64,000 nt of DNA from Notamacropus eugenii (taxonomy: Eukaryota > Chordata > Mammalia > Diprotodontia > Macropodidae), in contig NC_092872.1 of assembly GCF_028372415.1 (NCBI RefSeq), forward strand, positions 259,495,008 to 259,559,007, written 5' to 3'. The stretch's first letter is position 1. Each line of letters starts with the position of its first letter. Shown here in pieces: positions 31,709 to 40,846 of the stretch. Made by a program: the position numbers and the translations under genes. Below the pieces are notes generated by a model. The model had not been told where the DNA came from and searched no databases. It saw nothing but the letters and a program-made list of their open reading frames with translations.

Positions 31709-31880
31709 TGTCTTTCTGTCTGTGTGTGTCTGTCTGTCCGTCTCACTCTCTGTCTCTCTCTCTGTGTCTCTGCCTTTGTCTCTTTGTCTCTGTCTGTGTG
31801 TCTCTGTCTTTCTCTAGGTCTCTCTGTGTCTCTCTGTCTCTTTGTCTGTGTCTCTGTCTGTTTCTCTCTGTCTCTCTCTG
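31709..31880. repeat. (TCTG/TCTC)n pyrimidine-rich low-complexity tract
   Basis: Mixed TCTG, TGTC and TCTC units, giving spurious Cys/Leu/Ser open frames on both strands. Confidence 0.92.
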
Positions 31881-31939
31881 ATGGCTGCATCTCATGGAAA
31901 GTTTGAGTTAGACTTCGGACCAACCTATTGGAGTCACTT

Positions 31940-32225
31940 GAAGAGGAATAAGAAGAAAGAAAGTGAGAACACAAGAGAAGGAAGTGAAAGAGGAAGAAAA
32001 AAGAGAAAGGAGATGAAAGGAGGTGAAAGAGGGAGAAGTTCTCACTGAAAGAAGATATTGGGACGAAAGGAAGGGGAAGATTGGAGTCAACAGGGAGGAT
32101 GGAAGAGGGAAGTTTGGAGATGAGATTGGAGAAGGAAATGACAAACAGAAAGGAGAAAGGAAAGGAACCTAGAATAAAGAGAGATTGTAGCAGAAGTCCA
32201 AGAGGGAAAAAGAGAAACTTTTTGA
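31940..32225 (+). repeat. Purine-rich tract
   Basis: GA-rich plus strand 60 bp after the pyrimidine tract. The two tracts are partly complementary in base content. Confidence 0.75.
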
Positions 32226-32284
32226 AAGGTTTCCATTACCAAGGGAATCCTTAACATCTCTGGGCCTGTCCCTGGGAATGGAGA

Positions 32285-32650
32285 TAGTGTAGTGCAATTT
32301 TTTGAGTTAAGATCTGGATTCAAATCCTGCCTCAGATACTTAGTAGCTGTGTGTCCTTATCTATAAAATATGTTATATCATCCCCAGTAGAACGTAAAGC
32401 CCTTCAGGGCAAGCACTATCTCCACAGTATTTAGGATTGTATCTGGTACATAGTAAGCATTTAGTAAATTCATGCTGATTGATTGACCTTGAGCAAGTCA
32501 TTTCATATCTCTGAAAGTCATTTTCTTCATCTGTAAAATAGCACTAACTTTCCAGGATTGTTGTGAGCATCAGATGTATTTAAAGTGCTTTGTAAACTTG
32601 AAAGTGTTTCAGAAATGTGAGCTACTGCTACTGATGCTTGTGAAGATGGC
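32285..32650 (+). mobile_element. CORE-SINE interrupted by an L2 3' end
   Basis: Head with 'ggattcaaatcctgcctcag' at 32285-32365. The SINE resumes at 32484 with 'ccttgagcaagtcatttcat' and 'tcttcatctgtaaaatagca'. The middle is an L2-type tail. Confidence 0.75.
32380..32483 (+). mobile_element. L2-type 3' end, sense
   Basis: 'gtaaagcccttcagggcaag', 'ctggtacatagtaagcattt' and an ending GATTGATTGA. Confidence 0.75.
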
Positions 32651-32814
32651 CATCCTGGCCAAGTGCAAAAATGTGCTTAGAGATCCAAGGCTGAACTAGG
32701 TGAACTGAAGAGACCTCCCAGATTTCTCCCCCAGGCAGCCTCCCATCAGGGAGCAAGGTTAGTGATCCTCCCCACCCTAAACCCTTCAGGGTTTGATCAT
32801 GCTGCAGACAGGAT

Positions 32815-32985
32815 CATGGAAGAGACCTCATGGCCAAGTAGTCCCTTATTTCATAGATGAGGAAACTGAGGCACAGAAAAAATAATGAGTGGCCCAAAGT
32901 CACATGGGGAGTATAGGACAGGGAGAACATTTCAGCTCCCTGATCCCAAGGCCAAAGCTCTTTCCACTGTACCACACAACAACCT
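32815..32985 (-). mobile_element. Antisense CORE-SINE variant
   Basis: 'tcatagatgaggaaactgag', 'aaagtcacatggggagtata' and 'tttccactgtaccacac' are in antisense order. Confidence 0.85.
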
Positions 32986-33085
32986 TCACTTCCTTTTTAT
33001 CGTCCTAAAGTCTCTGGAGATGGGAGGCATCCGTTTTCTCCACGTCACCAAATCAGCAAGTCAAAGATATCCCCTTTCCCCAGGA

Positions 33086-33206
33086 ACACACACATATACA
33101 CACACGCACAAGTACACACACACACACATACATGTGTTCACGCACACATTCTCACACACTCACACACATTCACACACACATACCGTCTCTCACACACACA
33201 CTCATT
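33086..33206. repeat. Interrupted CA-rich repeat
   Basis: ACAC runs broken by CATA, CGCA, TCAC and TTCA units. It underlies the misleading 211-codon open frame at 32885-33520. Confidence 0.9.
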
Positions 33207-33209
33207 CCC

Positions 33210-33780
33210 CTCCCAGGCCCTTGCTGTCTCTCCCTCTCTGTCTCTCGAACCCCACTGATGCTCTTTTGGTTCCCGGAGTGCACAAAGGGAGGGTGAGTGT
33301 AGCCCTCCCGGGTTTTGTCCCGCTGATAGATGGGCTCTGGGGCTTCCCTCTACAACCCCTTTCTGCAGGGGCCCCACCGGGCACACACATGCTGAATGGA
33401 CTATTAGGGAGGCCCCTTTGTGATGTAATTGGATTTCTCCCCTTGTTAGTCTGCAATGAAAATGTCATCTGGGGGGAGGGGGAGCGAAAAGGGTGGGGGG
33501 TGGGCACCCATTCAGCCTGAATGGAATTCAGCCGTCTCTTCGGTGAGCTGTGAAGCTATTCAGGCCTCTGCAGTGGGCAGCTGCTGTGGCCACAATGTCC
33601 TGTTGGCCCACTGTCCCTGTCGGGGGCATGTTGTCCTCCTCTGAGACAGAACCATCTCTGGGTTGCAGCTGGAACATGGGGTAGGGAGAGTTGGTAGGGT
33701 CCGAAGATTTCTGATCTCAGGAGAATCAGCCCATTAAACAAAAGGGGTGCCCACTGACTGGGGCCTGCCTAAAGAAATTG
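33210..33780. other. Repeat-free block, candidate conserved non-coding element
   Basis: Single-copy-looking DNA with several CpGs, 'tgatgtaattggatttct', 'gtctgcaatgaaaatgtcat' and a perfect 7-1-7 palindrome CATTCAGCCTGAATG (33509-33523). No splice-bounded coding frame is evident. Conservation needs an alignment. Confidence 0.4.
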
Positions 33781-33839
33781 TGCTGTAGGAGTGACATGCA
33801 CTAATGTTACATTGGAACTAGTCAGACTCAATGAAAGGG

Positions 33840-33960
33840 GGGAATTCAGAAAAACCAAGGAAGAATCTTTAAGAACTGATACAGAATAAAGTAAACAGAA
33901 CCAGGAGGATAATGAATGCAGTGACTACCCAAAGGAGGGGAAGACTACATTAGAAACATC
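33840..33960 (+). mobile_element. L1 3'UTR fragment, sense
   Basis: 'agaactgatacagaataaag' and 'taaacagaaccaggaggata' match the marsupial L1 3'UTR ('...agcagaaccaggag...'). Confidence 0.65.
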
Positions 33961-33974
33961 AATCGGTTGTGTTG

Positions 33975-34082
33975 TCTGGCATGTAGTAGCAGTAGTAGTA
34001 GTGTAGTAGCAGCAGCAGTAGCTGCCGCAGTGTAGCAGCAGTACTAGCAGCAGTAGTAGTAACAGTAGCAGCAGCAGTACTT
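33975..34082. repeat. Imperfect (CAG/TAG)n trinucleotide repeat
   Basis: About 35 triplets of TAG, CAG and a few others. It adjoins the 3' tail of the antisense SINE at 34100, where most copies carry (TTA)n, so it is likely a grown SINE tail. Confidence 0.92.
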
Positions 34083-34099
34083 GTTTTTGCATTGGTGAT

Positions 34100-34312
34100 G
34101 ATAAGAGGTTTACAAAGTATTTCGTATAAGCTCATTTGACCTTGCAATAACACCTGGGAGGGAACTATAATTACCCCCATTTTACAGTTGACGAAAAGGA
34201 GACTAAGAGACATCAAGTGTCTTGCCCAAAGTCACACAGATAGCTAATATGTGAGGTAGGATTTGAACTACTGACTCTTCCTGACTAATATTCCATCCAC
34301 TGTGGCCGATGG
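34100..34312 (-). mobile_element. Antisense CORE-SINE, nearly full length
   Basis: 'gaggtttacaaagtatttcg' tail, 'ccccattttacagttgacga' core, 'aggatttgaactactgactc' B box and 'attccatccactgtggcc' head. Confidence 0.9.
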
Positions 34313-34574
34313 TAAGCACTCAACAAAAGCTTAACAACATTTGATGACCAGTCTGGATTTCTTAGGTCTGCTGATGAATCAAAACTTCCACCTCCTGACA
34401 GAGAAGTAGAAAACTACAGGTCAGAATAAAGCATAAACAAAATGAGCCAAAAGAAAAATGGTCTAAGTCCTTGGTATTTGGGCAGAAGCTTGAACTTTTC
34501 CTCCCCTTCCAATGGGAATGACAGCCTCAGGACTGAATCCTGTGCCATCTTGCCTTTCTGAGCTTGCTTTGGGA

Positions 34575-34735
34575 GGACTGGGTTCCAGTCACTGGCCCCA
34601 GGTAGCCTTAAGTCAGGCTGGTCCTCATTCTGAGTCCATTTTCTCATCTGTAAAATGATAGGGGTGATGAGTCTAAGATCCCTCCCAGACTGAACAGCCT
34701 GTGTTCTAACATAACTCCATCACTCTATGATCTGT
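34575..34735 (+). mobile_element. CORE-SINE variant, sense
   Basis: 'ggttccagtcactggcccca', 'tttctcatctgtaaaatgat' core and 'ctaagatccctcccagactg' variant tail. Confidence 0.75.
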
Positions 34736-34759
34736 GAGACTTGCACCTGGGCCTAGTGG

Positions 34760-35519
34760 GAGGTTTCATTCACTTCCTGTGCTTGTTTTCAGCTCCTCTG
34801 TTGCATGATAGCTCTTTATGTTCAGGTTCTTTTTTTGGTTTGCTCATTCTTTGATTCTACTTCTCAGCTTTGGATTTATGTTAGCGCTAGGCTCTGCAGA
34901 CTTCTGGGGGAGAGGAATATCTGACCTGAGCTGTCCTGCTTTTCTAACTCTGGCTGGGGTCTGCCATCTTTCAGTACTCCCAAAGTGGTGTGATGGGAGG
35001 CAGGGAGGTCTATTTACTACTGTCTTGATTCAAGTTCTTTGAGTTTTGGGTTGGGATTTTGAGCAGACTGCTGTCTAACTCAGTCACTATTGGCCCACTG
35101 GGAAGTTCTGTGGGTTCAGAGGGATAGAAGTGCCTGCTCCCCTTTGCTCTGAGATGCTATGGGAGAAGAGCCATCCACACAGCTATGGTATGATTGCTAG
35201 AACTTGTTCCTTGCTCAGTCACAGTTAGGGTCAAGGTTCATGCCCATTCCTCTCCACCCTGGATCTGTGACTCAACACTGGGTGATGGTCAGCACAGCTG
35301 CCAGATGGCATCTAGTTCCGTACCCAGTGCTTTCTCAAGGATCCCCTGCTGTCTCTTTCTGGTGCCCTATCTTGACCTTCCTTGGGCATTGGAATGCTTC
35401 CTTGTGGACACTGTGACTTGGTAGCTTTCCCAATAAGATTCCAGTCTGGTCCATTTCCTAGATCTTTTACTGAAAGAGAACTAGATTCTAATACTTCTGC
35501 TTACTCTGCCATATTGGCC
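34760..35519 (-). mobile_element. Isolated antisense L1 5'UTR
   Basis: Read on the minus strand it begins GGGCCAATATGGCAGAG, the L1 5' end with its YY1-type core, and runs about 750 bp through GC-moderate 5'UTR-like sequence ('agaactcagtcactattggc' region in the plus text near 35080). No ORF1 follows at its left end. It is a different subfamily from 12400-14048. Confidence 0.6.
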
Positions 35520-35799
35520 CATTGCCATACATGCCCATAGAATGGTGGGGGTATATCTACGAAAACAGAATAAAAGGGACAAACATAAAATGGCATAGAA
35601 AGGGCAGTAATTCATGGCCTTAGAGGAAGTGCCCACATCCATGAGATCACAGGCATGAAGAATCAATTCCCATGCTTGGTCCAAAAAAGGCAATTGCAGA
35701 AATATGAAAGAGGAAAGGGAAGTCTAGACTAAAAGGACAAGAGACTTTAGTGCCCTGTGAGGTCAGTATGAGCCAACAGTGCCCAGAAAGAGAAGCAAC

Positions 35800-36345
35800 A
35801 GTCCCATTAGACTTGGATGGGGTAAGGCCATATGTAGAGAGCTGTATTCAGTCCTGAGTACCCACCATATTTTGGGAAGGACATATATAAGATGCATCCC
35901 TAGGGAAGGGTCACCAATATGGCGAGAGAGCTTGAGATCATGCCATTTGAAGACCAGTTGAAAGAACTGGAGATACCCGGCTTGGAGAAGGGAAGCTTTA
36001 AGTAGGATAAAAAACATTGCCCTTAATTAGTTGAATTATTTAATTATTTGGGGGAAAATAGTTTTCAAGAGGTAGAGAGATTAGCCGTGTTCTTTTTGGA
36101 TCCAAAAGGCAGATCTAGAAGATATTAGAAGTTGAAAACAGGGTACCTTCTGCTTAATATCAAGAAAAGCTTCTTATAAACTATGCAAAAGGAAACTAGA
36201 CTGCCTTGTGAGATAATGAGTTCCCTATTATTGAAGGTGTTCAAGTAGAGGCCAGTTGACAATTTGTTGGGGAGGTCATAAAAGGGATTCCTGCTCAGGT
36301 ATCAGTTAACTTAAATGCCTGTGGAGTCCCTCAAGATTCTATGTG
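35800..36345 (+). mobile_element. L3/CR1 LINE 3' end, sense
   Basis: 'ctgcttaatatcaagaaaag', 'ctagactgccttgtgagata', 'atgagttccctattattgaa' and 'gggattcctgctcaggtatc', closing 'caagattctatg', match the CR1/L3 3' end in order. Confidence 0.88.
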
Positions 36346-36364
36346 CATATTCCAAGTATTTTTC

Positions 36365-36602
36365 CTAGGCAGCTAGGTGGGGCAATGGATGAGAGCATTG
36401 GACATGGGATCAGGAAGACCCAAGTTCAAATCTCACCTCAGTCACTTCTGGTGTGACCATAGACAAGTCACTCAACTTGCCTTAGTTTCCTCATCTGTAA
36501 AAATGAAAATAATAGCACCTACCTCACAGAGTAGTTGTGAGTCTCAAATGAGATAATTTATGTACAGTCCTTGGTAAACATCAAAGCGTTATTTTAAAGT
36601 AA
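36365..36602 (+). mobile_element. CORE-SINE, nearly full length
   Basis: 'ggcagctaggtggggcaatg' head, 'aagttcaaatctcacctcag' B box, 'tcctcatctgtaaaaatga' core and 'gataatttatgtacagtcct' tail. Confidence 0.92.
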
Positions 36603-36744
36603 GGTATGCCTAAAAGAAATGAACAGTTTCATGTACAATCTGCATTTTCTCTTCTACTCTGTATATGGGAATGCTCATGTATTTGGTTAAGTTTTGAATT
36701 AAAATAAAATAAAATTCAAAAACAAAGATGCCATGTTTGAGGGT

Positions 36745-36990
36745 AAGGATGAGCATTGTGTTCATTCATCATTTTCAAAGACTGTGACATCAGAGAAATG
36801 ATGATATGACTTGTACTTGACTTTGTTTTGAGTGAGGGAGGACTGTGCAAGGTCACCAACCTCACTTTCTCCTCCTGAGCATCTGGATCCAGTGACCAGA
36901 TATTCATCAGGATGACTGGAGATGGCCCAGGTTGCAATGGGAGACCTTAGACTTTTTAGGATGAGCATAGCTAAGACATGGAAAAAGGAA
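36745..36990 (+). mobile_element. ~200-bp marsupial interspersed family, copy 2
   Basis: 'gagtgagggaggactgtgca', 'aggtcaccaacctcactttc', 'tccagtgaccagatattcat' and 'tgggagaccttagacttttt' match the copy at 48000. Confidence 0.75.
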
Positions 36991-37009
36991 AATAATGGCT
37001 AGTTTGCTG

Positions 37010-37175
37010 GAGACCCATTTTTTAGTCCAACTCTCTTCTTATAAAAAAAGAAGATGAAGGTCCATCTGGGTCAAGTGACTTACCCAAGGTCATCAACTAT
37101 TCTAAGATCTGAACCCAGTTCCTCTGACTCCAAATCCAGTGTTCTTTTTATTCTACTACACTACCTCCAAATATG
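37010..37175 (-). mobile_element. Antisense CORE-SINE variant
   Basis: 'gtgacttacccaaggtcatc', 'ctgaacccagttcctctgac' and 'ttctactacactacctcc'. Confidence 0.8.
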
Positions 37176-37724
37176 GTCCAAGAAGGATCCTTATTGACAA
37201 TAGGGCTGGTATGGTGGCCACTACACCAAGTGCTTCAGAGTCTTCTCAATGAAATCCATTGTTATTTGAGAGGAATCAGCTTCCCCACCCACAGCAAAGA
37301 GGTGGAGCACTACTAGAACATTATGGTGTATGTATCAGCAAATTAGTCACTGCATGCACTGTTTTGCTTAATCTTTTTCTTTGTCACAATAGAAAGTTTC
37401 CTGGAAATGATGTAAAACCCAAAGACATCATTAAGACATATTTGAAAAAGGAAAAAAAAAATCTGCCTGACCATCCACTCTAGAAAAACAAAATGGATGA
37501 AGAAAATATTTTCAAGTGCAATAGGTGGTCACCTACAGGAGATGATCTGAGGGCCACTAAGAAACCCCTGTCAAAATAGTGGCTCTTCCTGGGATGCCTT
37601 AAATTTTACCTTTAATTGTTCAATCCTTTGAGTTAAACATTGCCCTCTTGCCAAGCCCTCTTTTAAAATATAAACTCCCATGTAAAGGCAACAAGTTGCC
37701 ACCAACAACTCAGTATTATTTACT

Positions 37725-37995
37725 ACCAATATCAACAAGCATTTATGAAGTACTTACTGTGTACCAGGTACTGTGCTAAGTTTGGGGGATATAAAGAAAG
37801 GTAACAAATGTAACCCTGCTCTCAAAAGAGCTCCCAATCTAATAAAGGAGACAGCTTGCAAACAACTGTACCAAGAAGATAGAGGATAAATAAGAACTGA
37901 TCTCAGAGGGAAGGCACTAGCAGAAGGTGAAAATGCACAACGCATCTGAAACCACTGAACAATAAAGGTTGTTATACTTTTGCTATTGAATTCCT
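37725..37995 (-). mobile_element. Antisense L2 3' end
   Basis: 'gcatttatgaagtacttact', 'gtgtaccaggtactgtgcta' and 'tctcaaaagagctcccaatc' are typical. At 37990-38025 a sense L2-like end ('cctggcacatagtaggtgtt') adjoins it. Confidence 0.85.
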
Positions 37996-38169
37996 GGCAC
38001 ATAGTAGGTGTTTAATAAATAGTTGATGGATTTCCCTCTCTGAAATTTGTAGACCAGTCTAGTAAGGCCCTTTTCTGACTTAACCCTCAATAACACCTCA
38101 ATTTGGGATTCTTTCCTTATCAGTGACAGCTAATAAAATCATCACCTTCTATCACTGATCAAAGCATTT

Positions 38170-38440
38170 AACTGGAGGACTCTGACCTTGGGTGAATCTC
38201 TTCCCGGTCCTCTCTCTGTTTTTCCAGCTATGAAATGGAATCCACCCCTCCAATAGAGGACTGGGATGGGGGAAGAAGAGAGATGAACTCAGAGGAGCAG
38301 ACTCTTAGAGGTGATATCCAGGTGATGCTCTCCAAGGTAGGATGATTCTATAAGAAAGAGCTTGGGCCTCAAAGGCTTATTTGAGTTCAGATCCCAGCTC
38401 AGTTACTAGTTGTGTGAGCAAGTCACTCAGTCCTGGAGTT
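38170..38440 (+). mobile_element. Two diverged CORE-SINE fragments
   Basis: 'gaccttgggtgaatctcttc' and 'tttccagctatgaaatggaa' at 38170-38270, then a head with 'agttcagatcccagctcagt' at 38345-38440. Confidence 0.45.
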
Positions 38441-38559
38441 TTGAGGGGCTCCATTCAGAGTCTCCCTAAGGTCATTACCAGCTCAAACTCTGGTGATCCC
38501 ATTATCCCATTCATAAAGGTCATTCCTCCTTCCACAGGCAGGCCAATCAGGAGTCTGAA

Positions 38560-38800
38560 AGCTGGAGGCTGGGGTAGGGCAGCCAGGGGTCCAAATCCAA
38601 GTCAATCAAGGTTAATGACTCACTTGGTGGAGGGAGAGGTTGAAACCCAGAGTAGCCAGGCTGTAAATCCAAACTGACTTGAAAATGTAGCCACTTAGGG
38701 GGATTAGTCAAAGGATTAACAGAACCTCCACCCCCTCAAAGCTGGCCTTATATGGCAGGATTAGCACCTCAAGCCCACCAAGGAAGACCCTGGCCTTGCC
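38560..38800. promoter_or_regulatory. Cluster of transcription-factor-like motifs in repeat-free DNA
   Basis: GTTAAT (HNF1 half-site, 38611-38616) overlaps TGACTCA (AP-1/MARE, 38616-38622). Two GGATTA bicoid-type sites lie at 38701-38718, and a perfect CArG box CCTTATATGG at 38746-38755. It lies about 1.9 kb beyond the FAM241B stop. Confidence 0.3.
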
Positions 38801-39104
38801 AGGAAAATCTAGTATAGTGGGTCCATGCCATCCAAGGGAGAAACAGCCCTAGGGGACCACCACTGGAACATGGGGATTCTATCTGGATGTGGAGACTGAG
38901 GGAGGCGGAAAGAAAATAAAGCCCAAGCTCTCTCTTTGTATTTTTGTTCCCATCATACCAGATGACCTCCAGCCTTCTAATTCAAGGTCAGGTCCACCTT
39001 TACAGCCTGGGCCCCACCTCAATGCCTTTGAAGTTTAGCTTCATTCACCAGGGTCTCCAGATTTTGGACTACCTCCTCTCTTTTTGCTTTTGGGACACAT
39101 CAAA

Positions 39105-39205
39105 AATGTGAGAGCTGAAAGAATCCTTGGCACATGGAATGTCCGAGCCAGATCAGGCCTCATCTAGTCCCATCTTCCTCATTTTACAGGGATGGGGGGC
39201 TATCC
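39105..39205 (-). mobile_element. Antisense CORE-SINE variant fragment
   Basis: 'atgtgagagctgaaagaatc' and 'cctcattttacagggatggg' only. Confidence 0.55.
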
Positions 39206-40472
39206 AGAGTCTGTTCATACCCAAGATGTCCCCCTCTCAGCCTATAAATAAGACACAGCAGACTTGCCTTGAGAAAGGAGTCGTGTTCTGACAGAGAGCT
39301 CCCCCAGCACCCCAGGAATGTCAGTGATCCACCCTAGTACCTTGGGTCCCCCATGGTTCCCCTCCCATAGTAGGTCCAGACTTCCCATTCCAGGGGTGTA
39401 GTTGGGTACAAGGCTCCAGTGAAGCCCCTGGCCATGAAACTTGCCCAGAACAAAGGGTTGGGTTTACATCCACTCCCACACACTGGTTCCAGGGCTGCTT
39501 GGTCTCTAAGACCTAGCCTGTCCAACTAAGGCTTTTCTAGGCTTTTCTAGACCTGCCTCTGTCCTCCCCTACCCCTTGTCCCCTCCAAAAAAAACTTAGA
39601 AAAAGGCTTTGAAAGAAGGTGTAGTTTGGTCCCAAAGCAGTGGCAGACACCTTTAGTGTATTGTATACCTACCCTCCTCTCCCTCCCTCACAATACTCAC
39701 AGATATGACCCCTATTTCTATATAGGTTTCATTCTGTCTGTACACTAAGCCTAGCCAGAGTTTTCAGGATAAGATCCCCACAATTAAAAACCTTCTCTCT
39801 TTCAGATTCAAGGAGAGTTACAAAGTTCTTCAACTGAGCATCAGAGAGGGAAGGATAAAATAACCCTAGGAATCAGCCCTCCCCTGTAGCCTATCCCCAT
39901 TCCCAGGTCCAGGAAGCAGTGCCCCTCCTATCTGGGACTTGCCAAGTTAAAAATCATCTCCAGGAATTTTGTCTTGCTTGGAGACAACTGCCCTGCATCT
40001 GAGGTTTAGCGCTGGTGAGTAACCCAACTCTCTATCGGTTGGAATTACTCCTTGGAATTACTCAAGATGAAAGGAAAAAGGGAAAATCTCCCAGGTTAAA
40101 AAGGTTTGAAATGAGGGTCCTGGAGGAGTGGCTGCAGCTCCAGCTCCCAGCCTCCATCCCTGGGAGCCTCAGTCAAGTCTAGTGGAGGAACTAAGAGAAT
40201 TTGGGGATCTTCTCTAACATGGTCTTCCAGCTGCAAGGACCATAAAGAGGGTGGAGTCCTTAGAAGTTGAAAGCCGCCTAGATCAGAAACCCCGCTTATG
40301 GCAAGGCCTTCTTCTGACAGATACCAAGCAGAGATAGGAGACAGCAGCAGACACTTCCTTGTTTACTTGGGGCCCTTTTCCCAAAAGGTAAGGGGCCTTC
40401 AGCAGAAGGATCCAACCTTCACCCCGACTAGTCACCCTTCACTCCTTATTCAAGCACTGGAGCGAGCACGCG

Positions 40473-40475
<3 letters not shown>
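39206..40475. other. Unassigned sequence 3' of FAM241B
   Basis: No repeat of note and no canonical minus-strand poly(A) signal. The proximal part probably holds the FAM241B 3'UTR. Confidence 0.35.
40362..40367 (-). terminator. Candidate FAM241B poly(A) signal, AGTAAA variant
   Basis: No AATAAA or ATTAAA on the minus strand was found by eye in the roughly 2.5 kb after the stop. The variant AGTAAA lies about 210 nt after the stop and is followed by a GU-rich stretch (GTGTCTGCTGCTGTC). This would give a short 3'UTR containing the (UG)30 tract. Usage is unproven. Confidence 0.3.

Positions 40476-40535
<60 letters not shown>
40476..40535. repeat. (CA)30 microsatellite in the FAM241B 3'UTR
   Basis: About thirty uninterrupted CA units, ending 41 bp from the FAM241B stop codon on the 3' side. 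In the mRNA it reads (UG)30, the kind of tract bound by TDP-43 and CELF proteins. Its purity suggests it is unstable and polymorphic. Confidence 0.97.
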
Positions 40536-40537
<2 letters not shown>

Positions 40538-40576
40538 TGAAGGAGCTCCCCCCTCCCTCCCTTCCCCTTCCCAGGG

Positions 40577-40846
40577 TCATCGAAGGCTCAGCTGGGACAC
40601 CATATAGACAAGGCCCACCAGCAGCAGCCCACGAACTCCCAGCATCATGACCAAGAACAGAAGAAGGATGGACATCACAGGCTCCACCACCTGGTCCCCC
40701 AGGCGCCACAGGGGAAAGCCCAGGTTCACCAGCTGCTGGTTGATGTCAGAGAATGGGGAGCGATGGGCACCTTGCCTGGGCCCCAAGTGATGGATGTTTG
40801 GGGCAGGGCCCCCATGAGGTTGGCCTTCTCCTCTAGTGAAAAAGTT
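40577..40846 (-). CDS. FAM241B: FAM241B last coding exon (residues 32-120 and stop)
   Basis: The acceptor is a long pyrimidine tract ending TTTCTCTGCAG, followed in frame by AAC TTT TTC. The exon holds 89 codons plus TGA. It encodes the Gly/Pro/His-rich linker, the conserved SPFSDINQQLVNLGFPLW block and the membrane segment, ending ...MVSQLSLR. The in-frame ATG at 40786 is internal and not the start. Confidence 0.94.
   Translation of the reverse strand, partial: NFFTRGEGQPHGGPAPNIHHLGPRQGAHRSPFSDINQQLVNLGFPLWRLGDQVVEPVMSILLLFLVMMLGVRGLLLVGLVYMVSQLSLR

Noticed and set aside
31618-31974. 118-codon minus-strand open frame rich in Arg/Glu/Thr
   Set aside because: Translation of the TCTG/TCTC low-complexity tract.
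32885-33520. 211-codon plus-strand open frame
   Set aside because: It runs from an antisense SINE through a CA-rich repeat (His/Thr runs) into non-coding DNA. No coherent protein.
40446-40709. Minus-strand frame overlapping the FAM241B last exon
   Set aside because: Out of frame with the conserved protein and runs into the (CA)30 tract as Cys-Val repeats.
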